The notes beneath the pieces were generated by a model. The model searched no databases. It worked only from the letters and a program-made list of their open reading frames with translations, and was not told the origin of the DNA. A program made the position numbers and the translations under genes. From JAICXG01 sp963801255 (lineage in GTDB: Bacteria; Verrucomicrobiota; Verrucomicrobiia; Chthoniobacterales; UBA10450), in the NCBI GenBank assembly GCA_963801255.1, contig CAWDEC010000012.1:496001-560000 (forward strand): a stretch of DNA of 64,000 bases. The letters are read 5' to 3'. Every line of letters begins with the position of its first letter. Position 1 is the stretch's first letter. Positions 18,539-27,297 of the stretch are shown one piece after another.

Positions 18539-18554
18539 GCAAGCTTCAGCTTGC
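18539..18554 (-). promoter_or_regulatory. Short perfect hairpin in the ftsZ leader
   Basis: GCAAGC (18539-18544) and GCTTGC (18549-18554) form a perfect inverted repeat with a 4-nt loop, 8 nt before the ftsZ ATG, where a ribosome would bind. It could affect ftsZ translation or be a remnant of a small palindromic repeat family. No U-tract follows. Confidence 0.35.
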
Positions 18555-18605
18555 AAGCTCAATAGGTGTTTCGTTAGGTAAAATTCTATTCCAAAATTCG
18601 GCTCG

Positions 18606-19823
18606 CTAGAAAATTCGCATCCGGCCGAAGATTCTTCCGACCAATTCACGCAGGCGAGTGCGCCCCCGCCGGTCGCCCTGCACTGCCTGCGCGTATTTGA
18701 TCAACCCAATCGCCGCGGAGAGCTGCGGATTTTCGAAAGCGCTCGTTAGGCCGGACATGGTGTGCGCATGCGAAGTGCGCGCTGGAATGCCGAAAACCTC
18801 CTCCGCCAGGTTATCGATCCCATTGAGTTGACTGCAACCGCCGGTGAGGAAAACCCCTTCGCCGAGATAATTGAGATAGGGTCCCTCATCGAGGCGTTTC
18901 CTAAGCAGCTCAAACGTCTCGCGCAGGCGAAGATTGATGATGGTATTCAGCGTCTCGCGCTCCACTTCCTTGCCCGCGAAACCGGAATCATCTTTCAGCA
19001 AAACGGTCTCGCCCGGAAGGCAATTACCGAGGACGGTGCTTCCTTCTTCGATTTTCAATTTTTCCGCGCGGGTCATCGGAATGCGCAGGCCCATCGAAAT
19101 ATCATTCGTGATGTGATCGCCGCCGACTGCGAGCACGCCACTCTGTTTCACGGCGCCGTCGACGTAGAGCACGTAGTCGGTCGTGCCGCCGCCGATATCG
19201 ATTACGAGGGCGCCGAGGTTCTTCTGGTGCTGGGTGAGAACGACCTGTGCCGCCGCAAATGGCGTGAAGACGACATCCTCGACATCGAGCGGCAACTCCT
19301 TCACGCAACGGATCGTGTTCTGAATGCGATTGCGCACACCGTGAATGATGTGGAAATCGGCCTCGAGCCGCTGACCCAACATCCCAACCGGACTGAGGAC
19401 ACCGTCCTGTCCATCGACGTGATAAGTTTGAATGATGGAATGGAGAAACGCGTTCTGCGCGGGAATGCTCACTTCACGCGCGTTGATCTTCACGTCCTCG
19501 ACATCCTGCTCGTCGATCTCGTCGCGATCCTCCGGCAACATGACGGAGCCGCGATTGTTGAAGCTCTGAATGTGTGCGCCGCTCACGCCGACATAGACAC
19601 TGCGTATCATGATGTCGCTCTTTTCTTCCGCATCGACTACCGCCTCCTGCACGCATTTCATCGCTGTCTCGAAATCGACAATCTCACCCTTGCGCACCCC
19701 TCGGGACGGCGCCTGACCAACGCCGAGAATCTTGAGCGTGCCGTCGGGCCTTCCTTCGCCGACGACGACGCAGATTTTCGACGTTCCTATTTCGAGACCG
19801 ACCATGAGGTTGCTGCTAGCCAT
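18606..19823 (-). CDS. ftsA: Cell division actin-like protein FtsA
   Basis: 405 residues with actin-fold nucleotide motifs: MVGLEIGTSKICVVVGE at the start, VIDIGGGTTDYVLYVDG (~208), GVFLTGGCSQLNGI (~335). The SHS2/1C region lies between residues ~80 and 160. The C-terminus ends in the amphipathic membrane-targeting helix LRELVGRIFGRMRIF. It tethers FtsZ to the membrane. It overlaps ftsQ by 8 bp, so coupling is likely. Confidence 0.95.
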   Translation of the reverse strand: MASSNLMVGLEIGTSKICVVVGEGRPDGTLKILGVGQAPSRGVRKGEIVDFETAMKCVQEAVVDAEEKSDIMIRSVYVGVSGAHIQSFNNRGSVMLPEDRDEIDEQDVEDVKINAREVSIPAQNAFLHSIIQTYHVDGQDGVLSPVGMLGQRLEADFHIIHGVRNRIQNTIRCVKELPLDVEDVVFTPFAAAQVVLTQHQKNLGALVIDIGGGTTDYVLYVDGAVKQSGVLAVGGDHITNDISMGLRIPMTRAEKLKIEEGSTVLGNCLPGETVLLKDDSGFAGKEVERETLNTIINLRLRETFELLRKRLDEGPYLNYLGEGVFLTGGCSQLNGIDNLAEEVFGIPARTSHAHTMSGLTSAFENPQLSAAIGLIKYAQAVQGDRRGRTRLRELVGRIFGRMRIF

Positions 19824-21003
19824 TCGGATTGCCTCCCTGATTAAAACGTTGAAGCGGGATCGCCCGCCGCACCGGCGGAGGCGAAGGATTGGAGTGGAAT
19901 TTTTTTACCCCCGGACTGTAAGGCAGCGCCTTGCGCACCGGTTTCTCCTCGGATTCCGCAACCGGTTTTGCCTTTCGAATCTCCGGCTCTTGCAGAGCGG
20001 GTTTCTTTTCGTTAGGCGTGGTTTTGTTTTCCAAGACCGATGCGGAGGAATCCCTCGCCGTGACGGAAGGCTCAATCTCCTCGATCACCTCGGCAGCCGG
20101 CCGGGCAAACGTGACCGGAGTGTTGCGCGCCACCAAAAGGTTGACGCTTTCGATTTGGCGCTGCGAATCATCACTGTAGATCAGAAACTGCTCGAGGCGC
20201 TGCATCTGTTGCTGGAGGTTGTCGAAGCCAAACATTACCTGGATGTGGTTCTTGTCGGTCACGAGCAAGCAATAACCCTTTGAGACATCGACCTCCCGAA
20301 TCTGAAAACGGGTCTGCATGAAACTGGTCGTCGTTAAGTGAAGCAGTTCGAGAGCGGCCTTTGCCTCGAACGATTCGACCGCCTTGCCCGGCACGAGTGC
20401 TTCGCTCGAAACGCCGGTGACCAGGGGCAAAGCGAGATAATCCGCGATTAGCTTCTTCTCTTTCATGACGATCCCCCGCGCATCGACCAGGAAGGCAGCG
20501 TCGGAGATGAATGGATTGGCCACCGTTTTCTCGCTCGTGATCCAGGCGATTGGCTTGCGCTCGGTGATGCGAACATCGATTCCGTTTGGCATTTTGCGCT
20601 CCACCTGCACGTCGTCGACCTGCGGAAGCTGCTGCAAATGGTCGTGCACCTGGGCGAGACTAACGGAAAAGATGTTGAGCCCCTCGCGCAGCCCGGCCGT
20701 TTTTAAGACCTGGTCGCGTTGCAAAGTGCCGTCGGTATGAATCTCGATCGTCGTTAGGCGATAATCAGGATTATCGAAAAAGAACCGACTCAAGCCCATG
20801 CGCACCCCGCCGTAGACGGCACCGATAATTGCAATGACGAGCGCGACTTTGCTCAGGACGACGAGGACGCGGCGGTTGCGATAATGAGAAGCGCGACGTG
20901 CGCGCACTTTGACATCGAGTAAATGTTGCTGGCGACGCTGACGCGTGGTGGAGAGACGGAGGTTGCCGGTCCGCACCCTGCTTGTGGTGCTCTTCGTTTT
21001 CAT
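19816..21003 (-). CDS. ftsQ: Cell division protein FtsQ/DivIB
   Basis: 395 residues: a basic cytoplasmic N-terminus, one transmembrane helix (VLVVLSKVALVIAIIGAVYGG, ~46-66), a POTRA domain (LTTIEIHTDGTLQRDQVLKTAGLREGLNIF) and a beta domain (VERKMPNGIDVRITERKPIAWI). A long Pro/Lys-rich C-terminal extension of ~100 residues after the beta domain is longer than in E. coli. The start overlaps the ddl stop as ATGA. Confidence 0.88.
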   Translation of the reverse strand: MKTKSTTSRVRTGNLRLSTTRQRRQQHLLDVKVRARRASHYRNRRVLVVLSKVALVIAIIGAVYGGVRMGLSRFFFDNPDYRLTTIEIHTDGTLQRDQVLKTAGLREGLNIFSVSLAQVHDHLQQLPQVDDVQVERKMPNGIDVRITERKPIAWITSEKTVANPFISDAAFLVDARGIVMKEKKLIADYLALPLVTGVSSEALVPGKAVESFEAKAALELLHLTTTSFMQTRFQIREVDVSKGYCLLVTDKNHIQVMFGFDNLQQQMQRLEQFLIYSDDSQRQIESVNLLVARNTPVTFARPAAEVIEEIEPSVTARDSSASVLENKTTPNEKKPALQEPEIRKAKPVAESEEKPVRKALPYSPGVKKFHSNPSPPPVRRAIPLQRFNQGGNPNG

Positions 21004-21926
21004 GCGTTAGGCCGGGCTGCCAGAGAAAGATCCACGATGCGCCGGCAAAGTTCGGGATAAGTAATTCCAGCCACACCCGCCGCTTCCGGTAACAGGCTGC
21101 TCTCGGTCATGCCCGGAATGGTATTAACCTCGAGTACGAACGGCTCGTCTCGCTCGCTAAGAATAACGTCAACCCGCGAGTAGACCTTCAACCCCAACGA
21201 CTGGGTTGCGAGCAAAGCCAGGTCCTGAATCTTTCCCGCCAGCTTGCCCTCGATCGGTGCGGGGCAAAGATGCTGTGCTCCTCCCCCACCCTGCGGATTG
21301 AGGAAGGGATACTTGTTATTGAAATCGTAGAAACCGCTTTTCGGAATGATTTCCAGAATCGGGAGCGCGAGATCGCCGAGCACACCGATGGTTAGCTCGC
21401 GTCCAGGAATGAATTGTTCCACCAGCAGCTCCTGGTCGAATTTCCATGCCTCGCCTAACGATGATGCGATTTGGCCTTCCTCCTTCACGATGAAGACGCC
21501 GACGGTCGAGCCCTGTCGCGGGGCCTTGATCACATAGGGCGGCGTCAGGTTTGGATGCTCACCCAGGTGGATGATTTCCCATGGCGGAGTATTCACCCCG
21601 TGCCGGGTAAATCTTTTCTTCGACGAAATCTTGTCGAAAGCCAGCCAACTTCCTTCCACGTTCTCGCCGGTGTAGGCGACACCGCGATCTTCCAGAATCT
21701 TCTGGAGCTGTCCATCTTCGCCGAAAGTGCCATGCACGACGATAAAGGCCAGATCGGTGCCGTCAGGCAAATCGAAACTGGCGTCGTGCACGTCGACTTC
21801 CGTCGCTTCCGCGCCCGCCGAACGTAACGCTTTGGCCACGCCGGCACCACTCGCGAGGGAAACTGCGCGCTCGGAACCCGGGCCGCCTTTGAGGATGGCG
21901 ATGTGCTTTCTCGATAGATCGATCAC
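21000..21926 (-). CDS. ddl: D-alanine--D-alanine ligase
   Basis: 308 residues of the ATP-grasp fold. Motifs: AILKGGPGSERAVSLASG at the N-terminus, VIKAPRQGSTVGVFIV, VEQFIPGRELTIGVLG, and FVLEVNTIPGMTESSLLPEAA with the metal-binding Glu/Asn. It makes the D-Ala-D-Ala dipeptide used by MurF. Coupled on both sides by 4-bp overlaps (murC/B and ftsQ). Confidence 0.95.
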   Translation of the reverse strand: MIDLSRKHIAILKGGPGSERAVSLASGAGVAKALRSAGAEATEVDVHDASFDLPDGTDLAFIVVHGTFGEDGQLQKILEDRGVAYTGENVEGSWLAFDKISSKKRFTRHGVNTPPWEIIHLGEHPNLTPPYVIKAPRQGSTVGVFIVKEEGQIASSLGEAWKFDQELLVEQFIPGRELTIGVLGDLALPILEIIPKSGFYDFNNKYPFLNPQGGGGAQHLCPAPIEGKLAGKIQDLALLATQSLGLKVYSRVDVILSERDEPFVLEVNTIPGMTESSLLPEAAGVAGITYPELCRRIVDLSLAARPNA

Positions 21927-24223
21927 GGTTTTCCGTCCTCCCCGACGATTTGCACTTCGGTATCGAGTTCGATGCCGCGCTTCTCTCGCGCCGTTGCCTG
22001 GATCCGGCTGATCAATTCCAAGACCTGATCGGCTGTCGCGGCGCCTTCATTGACGATAAAATTTCCATGCACTTCCGACACCCGCGCATCGCCCACGCGC
22101 GAACCTTTCAAGCCCAGTTCATCAACCAGTTTTCCCGCCGGACATGCTCGCGGATTTTTGAAAATGCAGCCGGCGCTTTTTGCACTCGGTTGGCTGGCGC
22201 GGCGCTTTTTCTGTGAGGCATCCAATTCCTTAACGATCTCCTCCACCGGCGATTTCTTCCCGCGCAAAACCGCCGAGACGGCGAAGTTTTCCTGCAAGAA
22301 AGGCACATCGCGGTAGCCGATCTCCAACTCGTTAGGCATTTTCTCGTGGGCCACACCTTCGCGGTCGAGATAGCGCACGCGCACGACCTGGTCGAAAGTC
22401 TGCGCGCCCATCGCGCCGGCGTTCATTCGCAAGGCGCCACCCACCTCGCCGGGAATTCCCTCCATCCACTCGAATCCACCCACGCCTGCCGCCTTGCCCG
22501 CATAAGCGATATCCTTGAGTTTCGCACCGACGCCCGCTGTCACTTCAATCCCCTTGAACTCGACCCGGTCGAACTCTCCGCCGCCTGGATGCACAACGAC
22601 CCCGCGAATCCCACCTTCGCGCACAAGGAGATTGGAGCCGCGACCGATAACGAAGAGCGGAAGGTTTTCCCGGCGGCAGAAGCGGATGAGCTCGGCGAAG
22701 GCTTCCTCTGTCCGCGGCTCAACCCAAAACTGTGCCGGCCCGCCGACACGCAGTGTAGTGTGCCTGGCCAGCGGCTCCGAGAGGCGAACTTCACCCTCCG
22801 GTCCAACGATTTCCTTGAGCTTCTCCGCGACCACAAGCTGAGCCGCGAGCTTGGAAAGTTGTTCGTGCACGTTGCCCGCGCCAAGGCTCAGAACCAAATC
22901 GCCTTCTCTTAGCACGCGCGCGACGTCACCGTGCAAGAGCTCGAATCGTGGCTGATAGGAAACCGCGGGATGGCCATGAAGCGAAATCGCGTCGGCAATT
23001 GTCTGGCCGGTAACACCGGGTAAGGCCGGCTCGCTGGCCGCGTAAATATCACTGATCACCACGCGATCAGCATTATCGAAAGCGGCGCCAAACTCTTTGC
23101 TCAGCGCTCTTGTGCGCGAGTAACGATGTGGCTGAAACATCGTGAGCACACGCTGGCGCCCGGCCGAGCGTGCCGTCGCAAGGGTCGCGCGGATCTCGGT
23201 TGGATGGTGCGCGTAATCGTCGACGAGAAGAAAGCGATCGCTTTGGTATTTGATTTCGAACCTGCGGCGCGCGTGACGAAATGTGCCTAACGAGTTTGCG
23301 ATCTTCGCGAAAGGCACGCCCAGTTCACTCGCCAGAGCGATCACCCCGAGCGCGTTACTGACGTTGTGCTTGCCAGGGACGTTGAGCGTGGCGTCGCCCA
23401 GTTTTTCTTCGCCGCGCTGCACGCAGAATGTTGCCGCAAAGTCGTGCAACTCGATCCCGGTCGCACGATAGCGGGCCTCGTCGCTGAAGCCGTAGGACAC
23501 TGTCCGTTGGTGCGCGCGGCAGACTCGCGGCGCGTGCGAATCGTCAGCGCAGTAAAAGACTGTACCCTGGGTTTGCGCGAGTAACTTGGTGAAGACTTCT
23601 TCGATTGCCGCAAGATCGCGGTAGTAATCGAGGTGCTCTTCTTCGATGTTGAGGATCAGGGCGTGCTCGGGCTCGAAGAGCTGCAAGGTGCCATCGCTCT
23701 CGTCGCCTTCCGCGACAAAATATTCGCCTAACGAATCCCAATGGGCGTTGCTGCCAAGAATCGGAATTTCCGCACCGACGTAATACGACGGATGCAACCC
23801 GCCGCCTCGCAAAACGTGTGCTGCCATCGCTGCCGTAGTCGTCTTGCCATGCATGCCGGCGATGATGATCCCGCGTTTGCCGAGCATAATGGCAGCCAGC
23901 GCCTCGGCGCGGCGAATCGTGGAAATATTACGCGCGAGCGCGTCGAGCAGAATTGGGTTGTCCTCCTTAATGGCTGAGGAATAGATGATGAGGTCGACGT
24001 CAGCCGTATCCTCGGCGCGATGCGGCGATGAAAAGCGCAACCCAAGCTGAGCGAGTCGCTCCGTCTCGAGGGTCCGCACTTTGTCTGAGCCGCGGACGTC
24101 ATGGCCCAACTCGAGGAGGAGCGCAGCGATGCCGCTCATCCCGCTCCCGGCCACGCCAATCAAATGAATGGCATGCCGCTCTGCGGTGAGAAATTCTTGC
24201 AACTCAGGCAGCGACCGCATCAT
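21923..24223 (-). CDS. murC/murB: Fused UDP-MurNAc--L-alanine ligase / UDP-MurNAc dehydrogenase
   Basis: 766 residues carrying two complete enzymes in one frame. MurC fills ~1-455: HLIGVAGSGMSGIAALL, Walker-type GMHGKTTTAAM and the ligase core. MurB fills ~470-766: GRGSNLLVREGGIRG for FAD, GIPGEVGGALRMNAGA, and SAGCIFKNP with the catalytic Ser. The fused protein would perform the last step of UDP-MurNAc synthesis and the first peptide addition. In most bacteria these are separate genes. The frame is open throughout, so I see no sign of an artefact. Overlaps murG by 20 bp. Confidence 0.93.
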   Translation of the reverse strand: MMRSLPELQEFLTAERHAIHLIGVAGSGMSGIAALLLELGHDVRGSDKVRTLETERLAQLGLRFSSPHRAEDTADVDLIIYSSAIKEDNPILLDALARNISTIRRAEALAAIMLGKRGIIIAGMHGKTTTAAMAAHVLRGGGLHPSYYVGAEIPILGSNAHWDSLGEYFVAEGDESDGTLQLFEPEHALILNIEEEHLDYYRDLAAIEEVFTKLLAQTQGTVFYCADDSHAPRVCRAHQRTVSYGFSDEARYRATGIELHDFAATFCVQRGEEKLGDATLNVPGKHNVSNALGVIALASELGVPFAKIANSLGTFRHARRRFEIKYQSDRFLLVDDYAHHPTEIRATLATARSAGRQRVLTMFQPHRYSRTRALSKEFGAAFDNADRVVISDIYAASEPALPGVTGQTIADAISLHGHPAVSYQPRFELLHGDVARVLREGDLVLSLGAGNVHEQLSKLAAQLVVAEKLKEIVGPEGEVRLSEPLARHTTLRVGGPAQFWVEPRTEEAFAELIRFCRRENLPLFVIGRGSNLLVREGGIRGVVVHPGGGEFDRVEFKGIEVTAGVGAKLKDIAYAGKAAGVGGFEWMEGIPGEVGGALRMNAGAMGAQTFDQVVRVRYLDREGVAHEKMPNELEIGYRDVPFLQENFAVSAVLRGKKSPVEEIVKELDASQKKRRASQPSAKSAGCIFKNPRACPAGKLVDELGLKGSRVGDARVSEVHGNFIVNEGAATADQVLELISRIQATAREKRGIELDTEVQIVGEDGKP

Positions 24224-25307
24224 GAGGCTGACTGTATCTTTCTATCGTTTCAACGACCATCGCGGCCGCATTTTGAGGAGCGAGCGCAGCCATTTGGTTC
24301 GACATCGTCTGCAATCTCTCGCCTTCGCCTAACAAGTCGCGGACCTTGTTCGCCAGCTCTTCGGGCGAAAACTCCGACTCCTTCATCATGAGGGCAGCGT
24401 TTGCCTTGACGAATATCTCGGCGTTGCGCGTCTGATGATCGTCCGCGGCGTAGGGATACGGGATAAGCACCGCTGGCAAGCCGAAGGCCGCCAGCTCCGA
24501 AAGACTGGCTGCGCCGGACCGGGCGATAACGAGATCAGCCGCGCTGTAAACTTCCTCCATGTGGTGATAAAAATCGGCGACGTAGGCCGGAATTTTCTCC
24601 CTCCGATAATTATCTTCCAGGAGGGATGCGTCGCGCGCGCCGGCGAGATGGATCACCTGCAGCGGGAAATCCTGAAAAGATGACATCGCTTTGATAATCG
24701 CCTGGTTGATGCCACTCGCGCCCTGACTGCCTCCCATGACGAGCAAAGTTGGAATGCCATTTTTTAGGCCGAGTTTTTGCAACGCCTGGCCGCGATCGAC
24801 GCGGCGGAGCGTTGCACGGATGGGCGTGCCGGTAACTTCCGTTGCCGTAGTGGGGAAGTAAGCCGCGCATTCTTTGAATCCGAGGAGGACGGCGCGGACG
24901 AAGCGCGCGGTGTATCGATTAGCTTTGCCAGGAATGGCGTTCGATTCGTGGAGAAAAGTCGGCACCCCGCGAATACGCCCAGCGAGGATTGGGGCTGTGG
25001 ATGTAAAGCCGCCCATGCCGAGAACCACCTGGGGTTGGAACTTGCGGAAAATGGAGCGACAGAGCGAAAGGCTCTCATGGAATCGCCTGACGAAACCGAG
25101 AATGGCCGGCGAGAAAGGCGAGGGCAACGCCACCGTCGGTAATTTCTCAAAGCGAAATTCCGTCCGCCCTTCGACCACAAGGGCATCAATTTCCTTTTCC
25201 GAAATAAAGAGAAGCACCTCGTGCCCCCGTGCGCGCAGCACCTCAGCGATTGCCAACCCCGGAAACAAGTGTCCGCCCGTCCCGCCGCATGCGATGACCG
25301 TGTTCAT
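24204..25307 (-). CDS. murG: Lipid II synthase (UDP-GlcNAc transferase MurG)
   Basis: 367 residues of the GT-B fold. MNTVIACGGTGGHLFPGLAIAE gives the N-terminal glycine loop, VLGMGGFTSTAPILAG the acceptor region, and VMGGSQGASGINQA plus RSGAASLSELAAFGLPAVLIPYP the donor site. It adds GlcNAc to lipid I on the inner membrane face. The start overlaps the stop of a 64-residue ORF as ATGA. Confidence 0.95.
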   Translation of the reverse strand: MNTVIACGGTGGHLFPGLAIAEVLRARGHEVLLFISEKEIDALVVEGRTEFRFEKLPTVALPSPFSPAILGFVRRFHESLSLCRSIFRKFQPQVVLGMGGFTSTAPILAGRIRGVPTFLHESNAIPGKANRYTARFVRAVLLGFKECAAYFPTTATEVTGTPIRATLRRVDRGQALQKLGLKNGIPTLLVMGGSQGASGINQAIIKAMSSFQDFPLQVIHLAGARDASLLEDNYRREKIPAYVADFYHHMEEVYSAADLVIARSGAASLSELAAFGLPAVLIPYPYAADDHQTRNAEIFVKANAALMMKESEFSPEELANKVRDLLGEGERLQTMSNQMAALAPQNAAAMVVETIERYSQPHDAVAA

Positions 25308-25498
25308 CGGATTGGCAATTGCCGAGCGCCCGTCGGCCAGCCCGACAATTGAGGTGTCGGCGTGGCGAGCTTTCGGTGGGTTATCATGGCCCGCAGGAGG
25401 TCGAACGGTTTCCGGATAGTTTGCCGCGGCAAAATGGGGTGGCCGACACTCGAGATGAGTGCATTAACTGTCAGATTCGGGGTCGCGCGAATTTTCAT
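25304..25498 (-). CDS. Small ORF filling the ftsW-murG gap, function unknown
   Basis: 64 residues (MKIRATPNLTVNALISSVGH...). Its ATG follows the ftsW stop directly (TGAATG) and its TGA overlaps the murG ATG (ATGA), so it tiles the gap exactly. There is no transmembrane helix or known motif and the composition is unremarkable. It may be a real coupled small protein or simply an open gap. Confidence 0.3.
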   Translation of the reverse strand: MKIRATPNLTVNALISSVGHPILPRQTIRKPFDLLRAMITHRKLATPTPQLSGWPTGARQLPIR

Positions 25499-26644
25499 TC
25501 AGATCCTCGGAGTGACTTTGACGTGCAATGGCATCCTTTTCTTCGCGGCGGGTTCAAGCACGCCCTGTCGATAAATGTTCAGGAGAATCCCGACGGCGAA
25601 GAGCGCTACCATCAGGTTTGAGCCGCCGTAGCTGACGAAAGGCAAAGGCAGACCCTTGTTGGGCAAGAGAGAAGTGACCACTCCGATATTGATTGCAGCC
25701 TGAAACCCAATCAGCGACACGATTCCACTCGCCAGGAGCATGCCAAAGCGATCGCGCGCGTGAAGCGAGATGGTCAGGCCGCAAATAATCACGAGGACGA
25801 AAAGGAAAACGACGATCAAACTAAAACGAAGCCCGAGCTCTTCGCCGACGATGGGAAAAATAAAATCGGTGTGCGCATACGGCAGGTAGGACATCTTTTG
25901 CCGGCCGTTGCCAAGGCCGAGACCTTCGATTCCGCCGCTGCCCCAGGCGATGAGGGCCTGCATTTGCTGGAGTCCCGCGGTCAATTTGTATTCCTCCGGG
26001 TGAAGAAATGCGAGCAGGCGGCTGTTTCGTTCCGCGATGTGTGTCGCGAGATAAAGAATAGCGCCAACTCCGCCTAACGACAGCGTGCCAAGGAGAGCGA
26101 GATTTGTTCCCGCAATGAACATCACGACAAACGAAGTCGCCCCGATCAGGACGGTCGTGCCGAGGTCGACTTCGGTGATAATGAAGGCGACGAGAAGACT
26201 AACGATCGCCATCGGAAAAATAAAGCCGCGCCAGAATTGTCTACTCTCTGCTTCGTAACGCGAAAACCAGAAGGCGAGAAAGAAGACCGCCGCCATCTTG
26301 GCAAATTCCGAAGGCTGACAAGTGATGCCGTGAAATTCCAGCCAGCGCCAGGAGCCATTGATCCTATGCCGAAAAGGCGGGAGGAAACAGAGGGCAAGGC
26401 CGGTAATGGAGAGCGCAAACCAGATCCACCAGGTGCGTTGCCAGAAATGGTAGTCGACCAGGGCGGCAACGCCGCAGGCAATCATCCCCAGTCCAAGCCA
26501 GAGCGCGTGTCGGCGCAGGAAATAGTAAACGTCGTTGTGACTGTCTCTCGCGAAGGCGCCGGTGCTGAACAGGATCACAATTCCAATGGCAAGCAGACCG
26601 AGAACAGCGAGAAACAGGATGTACGCGCTCTTGCGATGCATCAA
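25499..26644 (-). CDS. ftsW: SEDS-family peptidoglycan glycosyltransferase FtsW
   Basis: 381 residues with about ten transmembrane helices. SEDS landmarks: NGSWRWLEFHGITCQPSEFAKMA in the first half, KLTAGLQQMQALIAWGSGGIEGLGLGNG with the large extracellular loop, YAHTDFIFPIVGEELG, and the terminal LPFVSYGGSNLM. It polymerises septal glycan together with the class-B PBP. Position in dcw favours FtsW over RodA. Confidence 0.93.
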   Translation of the reverse strand: MMHRKSAYILFLAVLGLLAIGIVILFSTGAFARDSHNDVYYFLRRHALWLGLGMIACGVAALVDYHFWQRTWWIWFALSITGLALCFLPPFRHRINGSWRWLEFHGITCQPSEFAKMAAVFFLAFWFSRYEAESRQFWRGFIFPMAIVSLLVAFIITEVDLGTTVLIGATSFVVMFIAGTNLALLGTLSLGGVGAILYLATHIAERNSRLLAFLHPEEYKLTAGLQQMQALIAWGSGGIEGLGLGNGRQKMSYLPYAHTDFIFPIVGEELGLRFSLIVVFLFVLVIICGLTISLHARDRFGMLLASGIVSLIGFQAAINIGVVTSLLPNKGLPLPFVSYGGSNLMVALFAVGILLNIYRQGVLEPAAKKRMPLHVKVTPRI

Positions 26645-26703
26645 TCGTAGCCTCGTTAGGCTGAAATTTTTCTCCCTGCGGGTGAAAAAAAGCGTGGGCT
26701 CAT

Positions 26704-27297
26704 TTAGTCGGCCTTATGTTTAGTGTTCGCTTGCCTCTCCGGGATGCGAAGCTTGGTGCCAATCTGAAGCTTGCGCGGATCGCTGATCCCGTTCAGCTCG
26801 AGAAGCGCGTCGTAATTGACGTGAAGACGGTGCGCGATGCTGACCGGATTGTCGCCTTTCACCACGGTGTAGACCTTGCCGGAGTCGGGAACTCCAGACG
26901 TCTTTGCTTTTTCTGGATTGGCCGTCCCGATCGGTTTGGCCGCTGACTTGATTTCGCCCTTCGTCGCAACTTTCGTAACCTCGTTAGGCGCGTTCTCGCC
27001 GGCCTCCGTCCCCGTAATCAGTGCCGGAGCCACGGTAGGCGTCGCTATCGGCGCTGAGGTTTCTGCCATGCTGCCCGTCGTGTTTGTCTCCTCACGCGTC
27101 TTGACGGTGTTGAAGGCGATAATGCCTGCCACCGCGACGATGTGAAGCACGAGCACAATGAGGAGCGCCCGCGACAACTTCATGTTGGGCTCGGACATTT
27201 GCTCGTAATCCATGTCGTCGGGCAGACCGAGTGCGCGGGAACGGCGCGCCGTGGCGGCGTGCAATTTCTTTCGTCTTATCAGGCTTGGCATTTTCAT
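26704..27297 (-). CDS. Membrane-anchored LysM-domain protein
   Basis: 197 residues. A cytoplasmic N-terminus of ~40 residues leads to a transmembrane helix (LSRALLIVLVLHIVAVAGIIAF), a Thr/Ala/Glu-rich periplasmic linker, and one C-terminal LysM domain (YTVVKGDNPVSIAHRLHVNYDALLELNG...LQIGTKLRIP). LysM binds the glycan backbone. Its place between murD and ftsW, with an ATGA overlap to murD, suggests a division-associated peptidoglycan-binding protein. It is not a standard dcw member. Confidence 0.85.
   Translation of the reverse strand: MKMPSLIRRKKLHAATARRSRALGLPDDMDYEQMSEPNMKLSRALLIVLVLHIVAVAGIIAFNTVKTREETNTTGSMAETSAPIATPTVAPALITGTEAGENAPNEVTKVATKGEIKSAAKPIGTANPEKAKTSGVPDSGKVYTVVKGDNPVSIAHRLHVNYDALLELNGISDPRKLQIGTKLRIPERQANTKHKAD

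Noticed and set aside
18762..19844. A 360-residue plus-strand ORF opposite ftsA
   Set aside because: Antisense shadow of ftsA without recognisable domains.
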